DNA of 64,000 bases from Shewanella subflava. GTDB lineage: Bacteria; Pseudomonadota; Gammaproteobacteria; Enterobacterales; Shewanellaceae. The stretch is taken from NCBI RefSeq assembly GCF_025971955.1, contig NZ_JAPDMX010000002.1, positions 265,871-329,870 of the forward strand. The letters are read 5' to 3'. This document shows positions 27,189 through 35,945 of the stretch, piece after piece (the stretch's first letter is position 1; each line of letters begins with the position of its first letter). A program made the translations under genes and the position numbers. Below the pieces are notes generated by a model. That model worked only from the letters and a program-made list of their open reading frames with translations, was not told the DNA's origin and did no database searches.

Positions 27189-28369
27189 TAGGCGTTACCG
27201 TTTTCTATGGTCAAAACATCAATACGCGGCACATCGTTACCGCTGGTAATATCCATTTGGTGCCAGTTAAGTGACTCAAGCCCTGCAAACTCTTTGTGCA
27301 ATTCTTGGCCTAAGCGGCTAAAGCTAAAGCGTGTTGCTGGCTCTGTTCTGGTAGCGGTGTAATTGCTGTTTTCACGAAATGCGCAGCGAATAAAGTCTTC
27401 TATACCTGCTAGCAATGCACTGACTTCATCAGGGAGTAATGCAGGTTGTGGGTAAACCGTTACACCAATATTGGTAATAACTGCAGGCATGGCCATCACT
27501 TGTAAATCATCACCATGGCCGTGATAGCCTTTTGACATCACGTAATCATTTAAGTCATCAATCAAGGTTTGTGACGGTTCACCGGTATCTAATAAAATAA
27601 AGGCGTTAGCGGTACCGGGGCCACGCGGGGCATCATGTTCAAAAAAGATATTATCAGCGGCTAAGCCTGCTTGCTCTGTCAGCATGGCGCGATAAACCGC
27701 ATCGATATGCCAAGGGGCTGCTGCGGTAAATGCGTTGCGGGTGCGAAGTTTTAAATCTTCGTTACTTTCAGCATCTGCGCCGAGTACATCAATCCAATCC
27801 GCGTCATTGTTGGCGCCGCCTATTCCGGTGACTGACTCTGGTAAAATATGGTAATAATTAGCCCCTAAGTTATACGCCGCGCCCGCTTTCTCTGCTTTTA
27901 CTGGCACTAACACACTGGCGCTATCTTGCTGCAATATGGAATCCGCAATGGTTAGCACTCGGTAAACCACACCGTTAATGGCATCTGTTTGCACTACCGT
28001 TTTGGCGGGGATCAATAAACTTGGGCCTGTGTTTGCTGCTCGCTCAAACCGTATTTTGCCTTGGGTGAACTCTTTTGCTTTACGGGTTAGGTCGTGTTCC
28101 CACGCTTTGGCTTCAATAAATTCATCATCTGTTGCGGTTAATAAAAATAAATTAGGTAAGATTTTTTCAATCAATACTTTGTTTACTATCCAAGTTGCAG
28201 GCTTTGAAACAATTGCAGTGATCAGTCGCCAAAATGGTGAATATGGCGAGTCATTGGCAATAATGCTGCCCTCGGCTTCTACGTCTTGTTTAAACAGCGC
28301 TTTCCATCCGTCTTCTGTGGTGGGAATGCCTGCGTTTTCAACTATCTTTTTAAAGTTAATATCAGGCAT
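27188..28369 (-). CDS. Baseplate J-like protein
   Basis: About 393 residues from ATG 28369, which has a GGAG ribosome binding site and overlaps the preceding gene's stop by 8 bp; the frame itself extends to 28498. The sequence shows the J/gp47 fold pattern: a central AEKAGAAYNLGANYYHILPESVTGIGGANN, ESNEDLKLRTRNAFTAA and the helical PWHIDAVYRAMLTEQAG. J forms the baseplate wedge ring. The order J-I-fiber matches P2 relatives. Confidence 0.88.
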   Translation of the reverse strand: MPDINFKKIVENAGIPTTEDGWKALFKQDVEAEGSIIANDSPYSPFWRLITAIVSKPATWIVNKVLIEKILPNLFLLTATDDEFIEAKAWEHDLTRKAKEFTQGKIRFERAANTGPSLLIPAKTVVQTDAINGVVYRVLTIADSILQQDSASVLVPVKAEKAGAAYNLGANYYHILPESVTGIGGANNDADWIDVLGADAESNEDLKLRTRNAFTAAAPWHIDAVYRAMLTEQAGLAADNIFFEHDAPRGPGTANAFILLDTGEPSQTLIDDLNDYVMSKGYHGHGDDLQVMAMPAVITNIGVTVYPQPALLPDEVSALLAGIEDFIRCAFRENSNYTATRTEPATRFSFSRLGQELHKEFAGLESLNWHQMDITSGNDVPRIDVLTIENGNA

Positions 28370-28706
28370 TTTCTGCTCCGCTGTTTGTGGTAATAGCTGA
28401 ACTGATGGCGCCAAAGTTAATGGTGTCGGCATATACCCACCATTGGCCTTTGCTGACTTGTTCAACGCGCACGGTTCCTGGCATGATGCGCACGTCATCT
28501 TCTACCAGTAGTTTTATTTTGATTTGGGTGTCTGCGGTTATGCCTGTGCCTCGGTCACTCACTAATAAATGGGCTAGGCCTGTGTCTAAAATGGCGTGCA
28601 CTATGTCTTGGGCTATCACTGCGCGATCAGTTAAATAGCTTGGGTTTAGGCCTGCGTCTAATACCACGTCACCACTTTGGATATGTAAGTCTATAAACTG
28701 GCTCAT
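28362..28706 (-). CDS. DUF2590-family phage protein (W-like baseplate)
   Basis: 114-residue protein of the DUF2590 family, found next to gpJ in HP1/K139-like phages. It reads MSQFIDLHIQSGDVVLDAGL, then LTDRAVIAQDIVHAILDTGLAHLLVSDR. The pattern is that of gp25/W-type baseplate wedge proteins (a specialised lysozyme-like fold without activity). It overlaps the tape-measure gene by 4 bp and the J gene by 8 bp. Confidence 0.78.
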   Translation of the reverse strand: MSQFIDLHIQSGDVVLDAGLNPSYLTDRAVIAQDIVHAILDTGLAHLLVSDRGTGITADTQIKIKLLVEDDVRIMPGTVRVEQVSKGQWWVYADTINFGAISSAITTNSGAENA

Positions 28707-30475
28707 GCGTGCATCTCCAAATAAGCAGGAATATTCACGTTTTCGCCTTTGGCTGGGTACACGTTAACCGTGCCCACGGTGGTTGATTTTTGTTGGTTGG
28801 CTGTTGATAGGTTTTGAGTAATGCCACCTTTATCAACGCGTGATTGAACAGGGGCAATGGAGTCAACTAGTGGTGTTGGTACCCCCTTATATACTGGGGT
28901 AACAGTAGCAGCTAAAGCTGCATTTATGTCGATACCCATAAGGCTTGTTAGTTGCTCAATTAACCAACCAAATACAGGGAATGTTTCACTCATGAAGTTC
29001 CAAACATTCCTAAAAACTGACTTAAAAACATTCATCCAGCTCACATCTAAAAAAGCAGCCTTTAGGTCATCCCAGTAATAAATTAACGCTCCTACAGCAA
29101 CAATTGCGGCAGTAATCCCTGCTACTATAAATCCTATTGGGTTGAGTGACATTGCCATATTGACCCCTAACATTGCGCCTCTCATCCAAGTTAATGCCGC
29201 TGAAAATGCACCACTAACCCCTGTTGCAGCCAGCATTCCCGCACTCCATGCTGTCATCACCATTTTGCTAGCACCCATGGTTAAGGTAAATGCCCCCCCT
29301 GCAGCCACTAGGGCTAATAAACCAATGGCTGTATAACCAATGTTTCTGGTTAAGTCAGGATATGTTTCAGCAAACCAAATCACCTTTTTACCCATGTCTG
29401 CGATTTTGCCGACAAAGCTATTGAAGGCAGGTAATACAGCACTGCCAAACGCGGCGCGGATCACAAACCAGCTTTGGGCAAGGCGTTCGCTTTGGTCGGT
29501 CATGGCGGCGGCCATTTCTTCGGCCTTATTCATACCTTTCACTTTGCCCAAGCTTTCAATTGAACCGTTTAGGCCATTCACATCATTCAGTAATAACTTC
29601 ACCATCGACACGGCTTCTTGCGAACCGAACGCTGTGGCTAAGGCATCACCTTCGGCAACGTCGATCACATCACCGTATTTGCCTTTAATCTTATTCAGAA
29701 TATCGACAATGGGTAACATGGTGCCGTTGGCATCAGTAAATTGCAGGTTTAGCGCTTTTTGGGCTTTACCGACTCCCGCTAAAAATGATTTGTATTTGGT
29801 GGCCGACTCACTGCCCTGCATGGTGGCTTGCAGTGTGCCCATAATCGCCATTTGTTCTTCAAGTGGTGCCAGCCCTGCCGATGCGCCTAATGCGCCAAAG
29901 GCGTCAGCCATTTTTTTACCGTCGGTTTTAAATGCTTGCACTGCGGTTGCTGTCATGCCTGTTAAGCGTTCTACCCATGCCCCTTCGCCCATTTTCATGG
30001 CGTCATTTTTAAAAATGCCATACATGGTGCCCATGTAACTGGTTACGGTGGCGGCGTCTGCTTTGGTAGCTGCAGCAAGCACGTTACTTGATAAGGTAAA
30101 GCGTGACAGGTCGGCATCATTCAGCCCGGCAATGGCCGATTGAATGTCATAGCTAGACTTCACAAACTCAGTGGCAGACTTACCGTATTTAAGTGCGTAT
30201 TCGTAAGATGTGTCGGTTAGCATTTTTAGTGCTGACTCGCGCACACCCAACGATTTAACCTCACCCAGTGCGCGGTCCATTTCAATGGCTGGCATGAGTG
30301 CGTTTTGCAACGCATACCCACTGGCCGCAATGCCACCAATGCCCGAGGCCATTTTCATGGTTCCGGCTTGGTAGTTAGACGCAAGACCATTAAATTGCTG
30401 GCTGATTTTGGCAATCGGCTTAGTAATTTGGTCTATTAGTCCAACGGTAAACATTAACGGTGCGGGTAAGCTCAT
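28703..30475 (-). CDS. Tail tape-measure protein
   Basis: 590 residues, TP901-type tape measure setting tail length. The N-terminus has MFTVGLIDQITKPIAKISQQFNGLASNYQ. Long helical, Ala/Met/Gly-rich stretches include the conserved AGLAPLEEQMAIMGTLQATMQGSESATKYKSF-type core. Several hydrophobic segments (about 370-400 and 450-475) are likely to cross the host membrane during DNA ejection. The gene is short for a contractile tail, predicting a fairly short tail. It follows the frameshifted chaperone gene, as expected. Confidence 0.9.
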   Translation of the reverse strand: MSLPAPLMFTVGLIDQITKPIAKISQQFNGLASNYQAGTMKMASGIGGIAASGYALQNALMPAIEMDRALGEVKSLGVRESALKMLTDTSYEYALKYGKSATEFVKSSYDIQSAIAGLNDADLSRFTLSSNVLAAATKADAATVTSYMGTMYGIFKNDAMKMGEGAWVERLTGMTATAVQAFKTDGKKMADAFGALGASAGLAPLEEQMAIMGTLQATMQGSESATKYKSFLAGVGKAQKALNLQFTDANGTMLPIVDILNKIKGKYGDVIDVAEGDALATAFGSQEAVSMVKLLLNDVNGLNGSIESLGKVKGMNKAEEMAAAMTDQSERLAQSWFVIRAAFGSAVLPAFNSFVGKIADMGKKVIWFAETYPDLTRNIGYTAIGLLALVAAGGAFTLTMGASKMVMTAWSAGMLAATGVSGAFSAALTWMRGAMLGVNMAMSLNPIGFIVAGITAAIVAVGALIYYWDDLKAAFLDVSWMNVFKSVFRNVWNFMSETFPVFGWLIEQLTSLMGIDINAALAATVTPVYKGVPTPLVDSIAPVQSRVDKGGITQNLSTANQQKSTTVGTVNVYPAKGENVNIPAYLEMHA

Positions 30476-30508
30476 TGGCTATTCCTAGTTTTAAATTTTC
30501 GCTTAAGG

Positions 30509-30646
30509 CTATTTACCACCAAACGCCTTACATACGGCGTTGGTAACAATGGCTTCTAAATCTTCGCGCTGTCTGGTGAGTAACCAAGCTGCACGGGCAA
30601 TGCTTATTTCGCTGTCGTCTTCATGGGGCAATAAATAGCGACGCAT
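30509..30646 (-). CDS. DUF6890-like small phage protein / frameshifted end of the tail assembly chaperone
   Basis: 45 residues from ATG 30646 (MRRYLLPHEDDSEISIARAA start, ending AFGGK). It resembles the small proteins found just upstream of tape-measure genes in HP1-like phages. The open frame continues upstream without a stop to the A7 run at 30700-30706. It can therefore be read either as a separate gene or, after a -1 shift, as the C-terminal 63 residues of a 150-residue chaperone fusion. Confidence 0.7.
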   Translation of the reverse strand: MRRYLLPHEDDSEISIARAAWLLTRQREDLEAIVTNAVCKAFGGK

Positions 30647-30696
30647 TGTGAGTAATTGCTCAAGCTGGTTGTTGCCTATCGCGTCAACCAGCGCAT

Positions 30697-30960
30697 TTAT
30701 TTTTTTACGCTAATGGCAATCGACGGCGCGAACTCCTGTGTTAGCAAGCCTGCAATTTGCAACGCTGCACCCGGTGATGTGTCTAAAATGGAACGCAGTT
30801 CTTCTTTGTGTTCTGCATCAACAGTGCGCATCACTAGGTTGTAAGCGGGTGCCACTTTGTTGTCTGGCATAATTTCGTTTAAATAGCCGTTGTAATCGTC
30901 AGTGGTCATGGTGAAACCAATGGTTACGGCGGCAATAACTAATGTGATTTGCTTTTTCAT
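30697..30960 (-). CDS. Phage tail assembly chaperone (G-like, with -1 slippery site)
   Basis: 87 residues. The motifs TMTTDDYNGYLNEIMPDNKVAP, YNLVMRTVDAEHKEELR and PGAALQIAGLLTQEFAP are those of the small putative tail assembly chaperones that coat the tape measure. The gene ends GTA AAA AAA TAA. The heptamer A AAA AAA (30706-30700) directly before the stop is a canonical -1 slippery site, so a minor product of about 150 residues extending to 30509 is expected, like G/GT in lambda. It overlaps the upstream gene by 4 bp (ATGA). Confidence 0.8.
   Translation of the reverse strand: MKKQITLVIAAVTIGFTMTTDDYNGYLNEIMPDNKVAPAYNLVMRTVDAEHKEELRSILDTSPGAALQIAGLLTQEFAPSIAISVKK
30700..30706 (-). promoter_or_regulatory. 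-1 frameshift slippery heptamer in tail chaperone gene
   Basis: A AAA AAA in the X XXY YYZ register of the chaperone frame, immediately before the zero-frame TAA. The -1 frame stays open for 63 more codons. Confidence 0.7.
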
Positions 30961-31223
30961 GCTGCGTCCTTATTTTTACTGTTAGTTAATAGTTCTTTTA
31001 GGTTGTCGAATCCGGCTTGCATCTGGCGCTCCATTCGGTCGCCCAAATCTTTCACGTCATTTTTAGTGGCGTAGTTTTCGGCCACATGGGTTTTATGGTT
31101 GCTCAGTTCAGTGCTGGTTTTATGAGCCACACTGTTTAAATAGGCAATTAACGGCACAGCAATGGTGAGTAACACGCCCACAATGCCAATAATCACCACA
31201 AGCCAACTGGTTAAGTGCTCCAT
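30957..31223 (-). CDS. Small phage membrane protein with coiled coil (possible lysis/spanin-region protein)
   Basis: 88 residues: an N-terminal hydrophobic helix (TSWLVVIIGIVGVLLTIAVP, about 5-27) and then a charged helical region (ATKNDVKDLGDRMERQMQAG). It is encoded 4 bp after the holin-like gene in the lysis block and overlaps the chaperone gene. The topology resembles i-spanin or XhlA-type lysis accessory proteins, but no family match is certain. Confidence 0.55.
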   Translation of the reverse strand: MEHLTSWLVVIIGIVGVLLTIAVPLIAYLNSVAHKTSTELSNHKTHVAENYATKNDVKDLGDRMERQMQAGFDNLKELLTNSKNKDAA

Positions 31224-31226
31224 GCG

Positions 31227-31790
31227 TTACGCTCCTTTGCTCGGTGGCGTTGGTTCTGTGCGCTGTTTAAGTAGCCCCATTACCCTGTCTTTGTCGCTCG
31301 ACTCTTTGGTTGAGCTAACCCAGTACGTCACCGCACCCGCGACTAAGGTGAATAAATTACCCACTAGATACACAATTAAATCTCGGTTGTTGTCGATAGT
31401 TGGGCCATAAAACAACGCCCATAACACGGCAGCAAACAGGCCTAACAACACAAGCGTTAACGTGGCTGGCATCCAGTGTTCTTTATGTTCGCTTCTGGCG
31501 TTTTGGCGGTCGGCAAGTTCTGACTTGTATTCATCAAGTGCTAAACGCTGCAGTTCAATATTGCCCTGGCGTATTTGTTCACGTTCTTGCTGTGCCCACT
31601 CTTGCAGTTTTAACGCTGCTGCTGGGTCTTTACGCAAGGCGGCTTGCACGGCTTCGGGTGTATTGTCAGTGCCCAATGCACCCGCAATTTGACTGCCAAT
31701 GCTTACGGCCAAACCAACTGGACCACCTAGTAACGGGGCTACGGCTCCGGCGATTGTGCCAACGGTGCTTGTTATGTCTTTCCAGTCCAT
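31227..31790 (-). CDS. Putative holin (3TM holin family)
   Basis: About 187 residues from ATG 31790, which has an AGGA site 6-7 nt upstream; the longer frame begins at 31877 inside the lysozyme gene. It starts MDWKDITSTVGTIAGAVAPLLGG, has a charged middle (QEWAQQEREQIRQGNIELQ), and two further hydrophobic spans (ATLTLVLLGLFAAVLWALFYG and LIVYLVGNLFTLVAGAVTYWV). This order matches the holin-of-3-TMs family used by phages and gene transfer agents. It directly follows the lysozyme gene, which supports a lysis role. Confidence 0.78.
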   Translation of the reverse strand: MDWKDITSTVGTIAGAVAPLLGGPVGLAVSIGSQIAGALGTDNTPEAVQAALRKDPAAALKLQEWAQQEREQIRQGNIELQRLALDEYKSELADRQNARSEHKEHWMPATLTLVLLGLFAAVLWALFYGPTIDNNRDLIVYLVGNLFTLVAGAVTYWVSSTKESSDKDRVMGLLKQRTEPTPPSKGA

Positions 31791-31798
31791 ATGCAGTC

Positions 31799-32347
31799 CT
31801 ATAAATTCACAATGCGAGTTAACCAGCCAAAGCTGTATTTTTCTTGGCGCTCGTCGTTGGCGGCAATGTCTACGCAAAACGCAATGCGCTTACCGCGAAC
31901 GGCCTCAACTAATACCAACAGACCAAGCAGTTTTCGTTGCGCAACATATTGCTGTAATGCCAATAACGTGCGGCTACCCAATGCACCATCAATCACTAAA
32001 TCGGGGTAAAGTGTTTGCTGGTTATTTAAAACGTTTAATAGGGTTTGCAACTGCTTTGCGGCAGTGGCCACACCTGAGTTAACCCCAAAGTCAAACAACT
32101 GCTCGGTTAAGTCTTCACTGATTGCGCTAATGTCATCGAGCTTTAACGGTGCCCAGTAACTGTCTTGATAAATCTTGAACGCCAACTCATACGGCAAGTG
32201 GCGCATGTCACCTGTGTAGCCATAGTCACGGGCCACGTTAACTGTGATGCCATAATTAGTTTCACCGCCGCGATCAGTTGGGTCGTTCACATACCCTCCT
32301 TCACGTTCAATTAGGTTTTCAATTAGGCGGTTTTTTAACTGGCTCAT
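31799..32347 (-). CDS. Endolysin, glycoside hydrolase family 108
   Basis: 182-residue muramidase-type lysozyme. The catalytic motif is IEREGGYVNDPTDRGGETNYGIT (about 13-35), with the general-acid Glu in EGGY. The C-terminal peptidoglycan-binding-like part contains GVNSGVATAAKQLQTLL and VIDGALGSRTLLAL. No signal peptide is present, so export must depend on the neighbouring holin. It overlaps the upstream zinc-finger gene by 4 bp. Confidence 0.92.
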   Translation of the reverse strand: MSQLKNRLIENLIEREGGYVNDPTDRGGETNYGITVNVARDYGYTGDMRHLPYELAFKIYQDSYWAPLKLDDISAISEDLTEQLFDFGVNSGVATAAKQLQTLLNVLNNQQTLYPDLVIDGALGSRTLLALQQYVAQRKLLGLLVLVEAVRGKRIAFCVDIAANDERQEKYSFGWLTRIVNL

Positions 32348-32544
32348 CGTTTGTTCTCACTTAATGTTTGGCACTCAACACACATCTGCACACCGGGTAA
32401 CAGCTGGCGGCGCTTTTGCGGTATATCTACATCACATTCAATACACTGGGTTGCGCTTGGCCGACTCGGCGGTGTTGTTCGCTTGGTTAAAAACGCTTTT
32501 TCTAGGCGTTCTTGCTCAATGCCTGCTCTGTCGGCGTCATCCAT
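32344..32544 (-). CDS. TraR/DksA-type zinc-finger protein
   Basis: 66 residues with an N-terminal helix (MDDADRAGIEQERLEKAFL) and a four-cysteine zinc site CIECDVDIPQKRRQLLPGVQ then MCVECQ. This is the short TraR/C4 form carried by many P2-like phages and conjugative plasmids. TraR-like proteins bind the RNA polymerase secondary channel and alter transcription without ppGpp; whether this one does is unknown. It overlaps the lysozyme gene. Confidence 0.88.
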   Translation of the reverse strand: MDDADRAGIEQERLEKAFLTKRTTPPSRPSATQCIECDVDIPQKRRQLLPGVQMCVECQTLSENKR

Positions 32545-32563
32545 TACGTATTCCTGCTATCTA

Positions 32564-33013
32564 TTACTGAACAATGTTTTCAATTTCGTCAGGGCGTAGG
32601 TATGGCACCCCGTCGATATGCACAAAGTCAGGGTCGGTTACATCAAATGGAATTTTAAATAACGAGGCTTGACCGCCTTTTTTGTCGATATCCAAAATGT
32701 CGCTTAATTTAATGCGGCAACCAAAGGCTTCTACTTTCATTTCGTCTTTGCTCGTTTTGGCATAAAACATCATGTCGAACGTTTGCAAGCCGCGCCACGA
32801 ACCAGCCGACTTGGCCGCATTTGAGATCAACTTAAAGTTACTGGCGTTAATGCTCAGCTCGCCACTTGCTGACACATCACCATCAACATAGCCATCGGGT
32901 ACACCGCTGGTTTGGCTTACGCCACTGTTGTCGGTAATGGTTAATGTTGCGGTGTCCACTTGCAGCATGATGTCGCCTAAGTTGACGTTAAAATTCATTC
33001 CAGATAAACGCAT
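32564..33013 (-). CDS. Major tail tube protein (DUF2597)
   Basis: 149 residues, DUF2597 family. MRLSGMNFNVNLGDIMLQVD leads into a beta-rich tube fold, with DGYVDGDVSASGELSINA and the closing FKIPFDVTDPDFVHIDGVPYL. It is the inner tube polymerising inside the contractile sheath, encoded 20 bp after the sheath gene, as in K139/HP1-like phages. An in-frame ATG at codon 6 is an alternative start. Confidence 0.85.
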   Translation of the reverse strand: MRLSGMNFNVNLGDIMLQVDTATLTITDNSGVSQTSGVPDGYVDGDVSASGELSINASNFKLISNAAKSAGSWRGLQTFDMMFYAKTSKDEMKVEAFGCRIKLSDILDIDKKGGQASLFKIPFDVTDPDFVHIDGVPYLRPDEIENIVQ

Positions 33014-33033
33014 GTTGGTAGCTCCAGTTGCCG

Positions 33034-34140
33034 TTAAATACTGCTTAAATCAAGCATGATGTTGACTGTGATTGATTTAGGGCTGTTGTAGGGGCGCACA
33101 ACCATGTAAATCACCACGCTTTTGTTAGTTGGCCAGACAATTTCAATATCGCCATCTTTTGGAGGAGTAATATCACCTGGAAACAAATTGCCTAAAATAG
33201 TGGTGCTTTTGCTCATGTTGCGTAGCGGCTTCATAAAATAGGCTTTGTTTAATTCAATGCTGTTGGGGGTTGAATTAAGGGCGCGGTTACCTATGCGGCG
33301 AATGGCTAAAATACGCACCTCACGGCTGGCTTTATGCACAACACGAATGTTTTCAATGTATTGATAGTCACCGCCTGCGGCGTCAAGTGTTGAGCCGTCG
33401 CCCCAATACGTGCCTTCAAAATCTGGGTACCACTGCGGCACACTAAAACGGGCTGTGGCTAAGGTGTTTAGGGTGGCTAACTCTAATGGCTTTTCGGCAC
33501 TGTCCACTGGGGCACTGCCTAAACCTAATACGCTGCCTGTGGCTACGCGCATTGGGCTGTCGGCAATACTCACTGAGTAGCTGCACAAGCGGCCAGCCAA
33601 CACGCCCACGTTATTGCCGTGCAATTGCGGTACAGGGATAATCAGGTGATTGGCTAGCCCTGCTACCAAAGCAACTTGCGCAGCTTCATACGCAGCCCAT
33701 GTTTGGGTAGCGGCATCGATACCGGCTACGGCAACAAGGCCAGACACAAAGCGGCCAAGTGAGGCTTGCAAACTAAATAAGTAATCGTGCTTAGCGGTGA
33801 TTTCTTCTGCAGTATTGCTGACATCACAGAACACGACACTTTCAAAGCTTTGCACTTCGTTGGCACGGTCGATGGCTTCAAATACGTCTTCACCGTCTGC
33901 CAGTGGGTAAACTGCTGCGGTCCAGTTTTGCCCCGCGTTTAATTGCGCAGCAATGACTTGATCACGCAGTGAGCTGTCAGCTAATGCGTCTTCAAGATCT
34001 GTTTGGGCATTCACGCTAAACAATTGGCTTTCTTCGCCTACTGCACCCGCGCGACCGACATACAGAAAATGGCGTTCGATGGCAGCAATGTCACCTTGGC
34101 CGAGATTCAAATTGTTAACTTGTACTTTACCTAGTGCCAT
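33034..34140 (-). CDS. Contractile tail sheath protein (DUF2586)
   Basis: 368 residues of the DUF2586 family, the sheath form of HP1/K139-like phages. It begins MALGKVQVNNLNLGQGDIAA and has the adhesive C-terminus NKSVVIYMVVRPYNSPKSI, which donates strands to neighbouring subunits. It establishes that the virion has a contractile tail. The order sheath-tube is conserved, and only 4 bp separate it from the gpS-like gene. Confidence 0.88.
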   Translation of the reverse strand: MALGKVQVNNLNLGQGDIAAIERHFLYVGRAGAVGEESQLFSVNAQTDLEDALADSSLRDQVIAAQLNAGQNWTAAVYPLADGEDVFEAIDRANEVQSFESVVFCDVSNTAEEITAKHDYLFSLQASLGRFVSGLVAVAGIDAATQTWAAYEAAQVALVAGLANHLIIPVPQLHGNNVGVLAGRLCSYSVSIADSPMRVATGSVLGLGSAPVDSAEKPLELATLNTLATARFSVPQWYPDFEGTYWGDGSTLDAAGGDYQYIENIRVVHKASREVRILAIRRIGNRALNSTPNSIELNKAYFMKPLRNMSKSTTILGNLFPGDITPPKDGDIEIVWPTNKSVVIYMVVRPYNSPKSITVNIMLDLSSI

Positions 34141-34144
34141 GGTA

Positions 34145-34912
34145 TTACCCTTTCATGTCTTGTTTTTTGACGTTCCAACCGTGATTTATACCTTGCATTA
34201 CACGTTTGAATATTTTGGTTTGTTCTTCTACGTTAGCGCCCAGTATTTCTCGGGCAGGTAGTTTTATATTCCAAGATGGCTTGGAAGATTTGCTCTCGTT
34301 TTTAAGCTTTGTTATCAGCATTCCCGCTTGCATATAACTGATATTTTCAACTATCCACCCTGCTGTAGCTCTTACTGTATAAGCCCCTAACTTTTTACGT
34401 TGTGATACTTCGCTTTTTGCTACTCTGCGTTTCATACCTAGCTTTATCAGATATTTTGCTTGAGCTCTGGTCGCATTGCCTTTGTCATGGCCTTTTCTGG
34501 CTTCATATCGCTGCATTGATGCTGAGTATTCGGCTTTATTTCTGGTTATCGTGTAACCAGTAGAATGCATATTGGCTATCACACCTGTTGAAAACTTACC
34601 TTTACCTGGCATTTGGGGTTGAAAATAAACACGGGCAAGATCAGATGTTTCTTTTGGTTGACTAATCCTCATATAGTTGGGGATTTTTCTAAACATCTTG
34701 TCTCTTTTTCCGCCAGCCTTTCTTTTTCTTTTAATTGGTGCCCACGGTGTTCCATCTGGTGACTTTTGCTGCTTAGCTCTAGTTTGCGATTTCTTTCTTA
34801 CTGAATCAGCCATACGCCACATTGCTCTTCGACGCTTTTTAAGTGGTAATGCAAGTAGAGCTAATTGAAGCTGTGTTTCTTTTAGGTTGTTGACATTTAC
34901 CTTAAAATTCAT
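34145..34912 (-). CDS. Virion morphogenesis / tail completion protein S-like
   Basis: 255 residues, long for gpS (about 150). The N-terminal half shows the gpS-type pattern: QLALLALPLKKRRRAMWRMA, SQTRAKQQKSPDGTPWAP and KMFRKIPNYMRI. A later insert (ITRNKAEYSASMQRYEARKG) accounts for the extra length. The coding sequence is visibly more AT-rich than the sheath gene beside it. It overlaps the gpR-like gene by 4 bp. Confidence 0.75.
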   Translation of the reverse strand: MNFKVNVNNLKETQLQLALLALPLKKRRRAMWRMADSVRKKSQTRAKQQKSPDGTPWAPIKRKRKAGGKRDKMFRKIPNYMRISQPKETSDLARVYFQPQMPGKGKFSTGVIANMHSTGYTITRNKAEYSASMQRYEARKGHDKGNATRAQAKYLIKLGMKRRVAKSEVSQRKKLGAYTVRATAGWIVENISYMQAGMLITKLKNESKSSKPSWNIKLPAREILGANVEEQTKIFKRVMQGINHGWNVKKQDMKG

Positions 34913-35373
34913 GACCGTTTATTCTCAACTTGAACTTCTTCTGCCCAGTCGGTCACAATGTTTGTTAATTTGAATTTTTTTCCTAGATATTGAATAGGTC
35001 CTTGCTCGTCTTCTTCTATTTCAAGATCTTCAACCAGCTCAAGACTAATAAACATTTGTGCATGGTCATGGCTAATCACGTCAATATCTATTGATGGCTC
35101 TGTAAGTCCATATTCTTCCTGTGGCCATTCATTATCTGACAACCAAGCCGCTAGAATTGCGAGCACGGTATAAGGGTTAATGTGTCTATGAGGAAGACGT
35201 TCAATTGCAATCACAGCGCTATGCTGCCATTTAGCTATTAAGATCCCTTTTCCTTGGTCATCTTGGATAATGTGCAATTGGCCGTTATCTTGCCAAGCAT
35301 CTATATCATTGAGCTTAATTGCAGGTTTTAGGCTTTCATATAAATGCATGGTTAAATCATTTAGCACTGTCAT
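34909..35373 (-). CDS. Tail completion protein R-like
   Basis: 154 residues. The pattern MTVLNDLTMHLYESLKPAIK, NPYTVLAILAAWL and the acidic middle LVEDLEIEEDEQGPI match gpR-type tail completion proteins. These cap the tail for joining to the head. ATGA overlaps join it to both the gpL-like gene upstream and the gpS-like gene downstream. Like gpS it is more AT-rich than its neighbours. Confidence 0.75.
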   Translation of the reverse strand: MTVLNDLTMHLYESLKPAIKLNDIDAWQDNGQLHIIQDDQGKGILIAKWQHSAVIAIERLPHRHINPYTVLAILAAWLSDNEWPQEEYGLTEPSIDIDVISHDHAQMFISLELVEDLEIEEDEQGPIQYLGKKFKLTNIVTDWAEEVQVENKRS

Positions 35374-35831
35374 AGTGAATGCACTCCCGCACGGCCAAGG
35401 CCTAGCAATAACCGCACTGAACGGTTTGATTGCGCTAATATGGTGTTTTGTTGTTCATCATCTTGGGCTTTGTTGTTGCCAGCGTCTTTTTGATCAACGG
35501 CAGAAAAATAGCCCAGCAAATCGGCATGGGAACGGGCATACACTGCGCCGCGGTAAATGCTGATTTGCTGCTCGCTGAAATCAGGAACCAAGCTAGCGCT
35601 TAGGGCAAAAGGGACATCCTTGTCAGTTTCATCATTGGAGATAATGAAATTCAGTATTTGTTGCTGTACTTCGGCCACGCTGCGGTTAAGCGAGTCGGCC
35701 AGTACGGCTTCTTCAAACATTTCAGGTATGCGGCGATGCTGGCGAAATTCGCCAGTAGACAATGCAGGCCAGTTGCTACCGATATCGATAGCAATACTGT
35801 CTTGTGCTGTTGCCTCAAATCCAAAGCTCAT
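35370..35831 (-). CDS. Head completion protein L-like
   Basis: 153 residues. Key segments are IGSNWPALSTGEFRQHRRIP, the helix VAEVQQQILNFI and the end SNRSVRLLLGLGRAGVHSL, which fit the P2 gpL head completion family. It closes the filled capsid. It starts 114 bp after the small terminase stop; that gap (35832-35945) contains no gene. Confidence 0.82.
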   Translation of the reverse strand: MSFGFEATAQDSIAIDIGSNWPALSTGEFRQHRRIPEMFEEAVLADSLNRSVAEVQQQILNFIISNDETDKDVPFALSASLVPDFSEQQISIYRGAVYARSHADLLGYFSAVDQKDAGNNKAQDDEQQNTILAQSNRSVRLLLGLGRAGVHSL

Positions 35832-35945
35832 ACATCACCTTGCTTGCATCACTGGTTAATTGGGTTCAGTGCGGTTAGCGTCACAGTGGTTTTTAACGGT
35901 CGCCCGTTAAACACTCAGCTAGCGCACTGGAGGGTTGGGAGTCTT

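Noticed and set aside
29340..30038. 232-codon plus-strand frame
   Set aside because: Complete antisense shadow of the tape-measure gene, Ser/Ala/Pro-rich.
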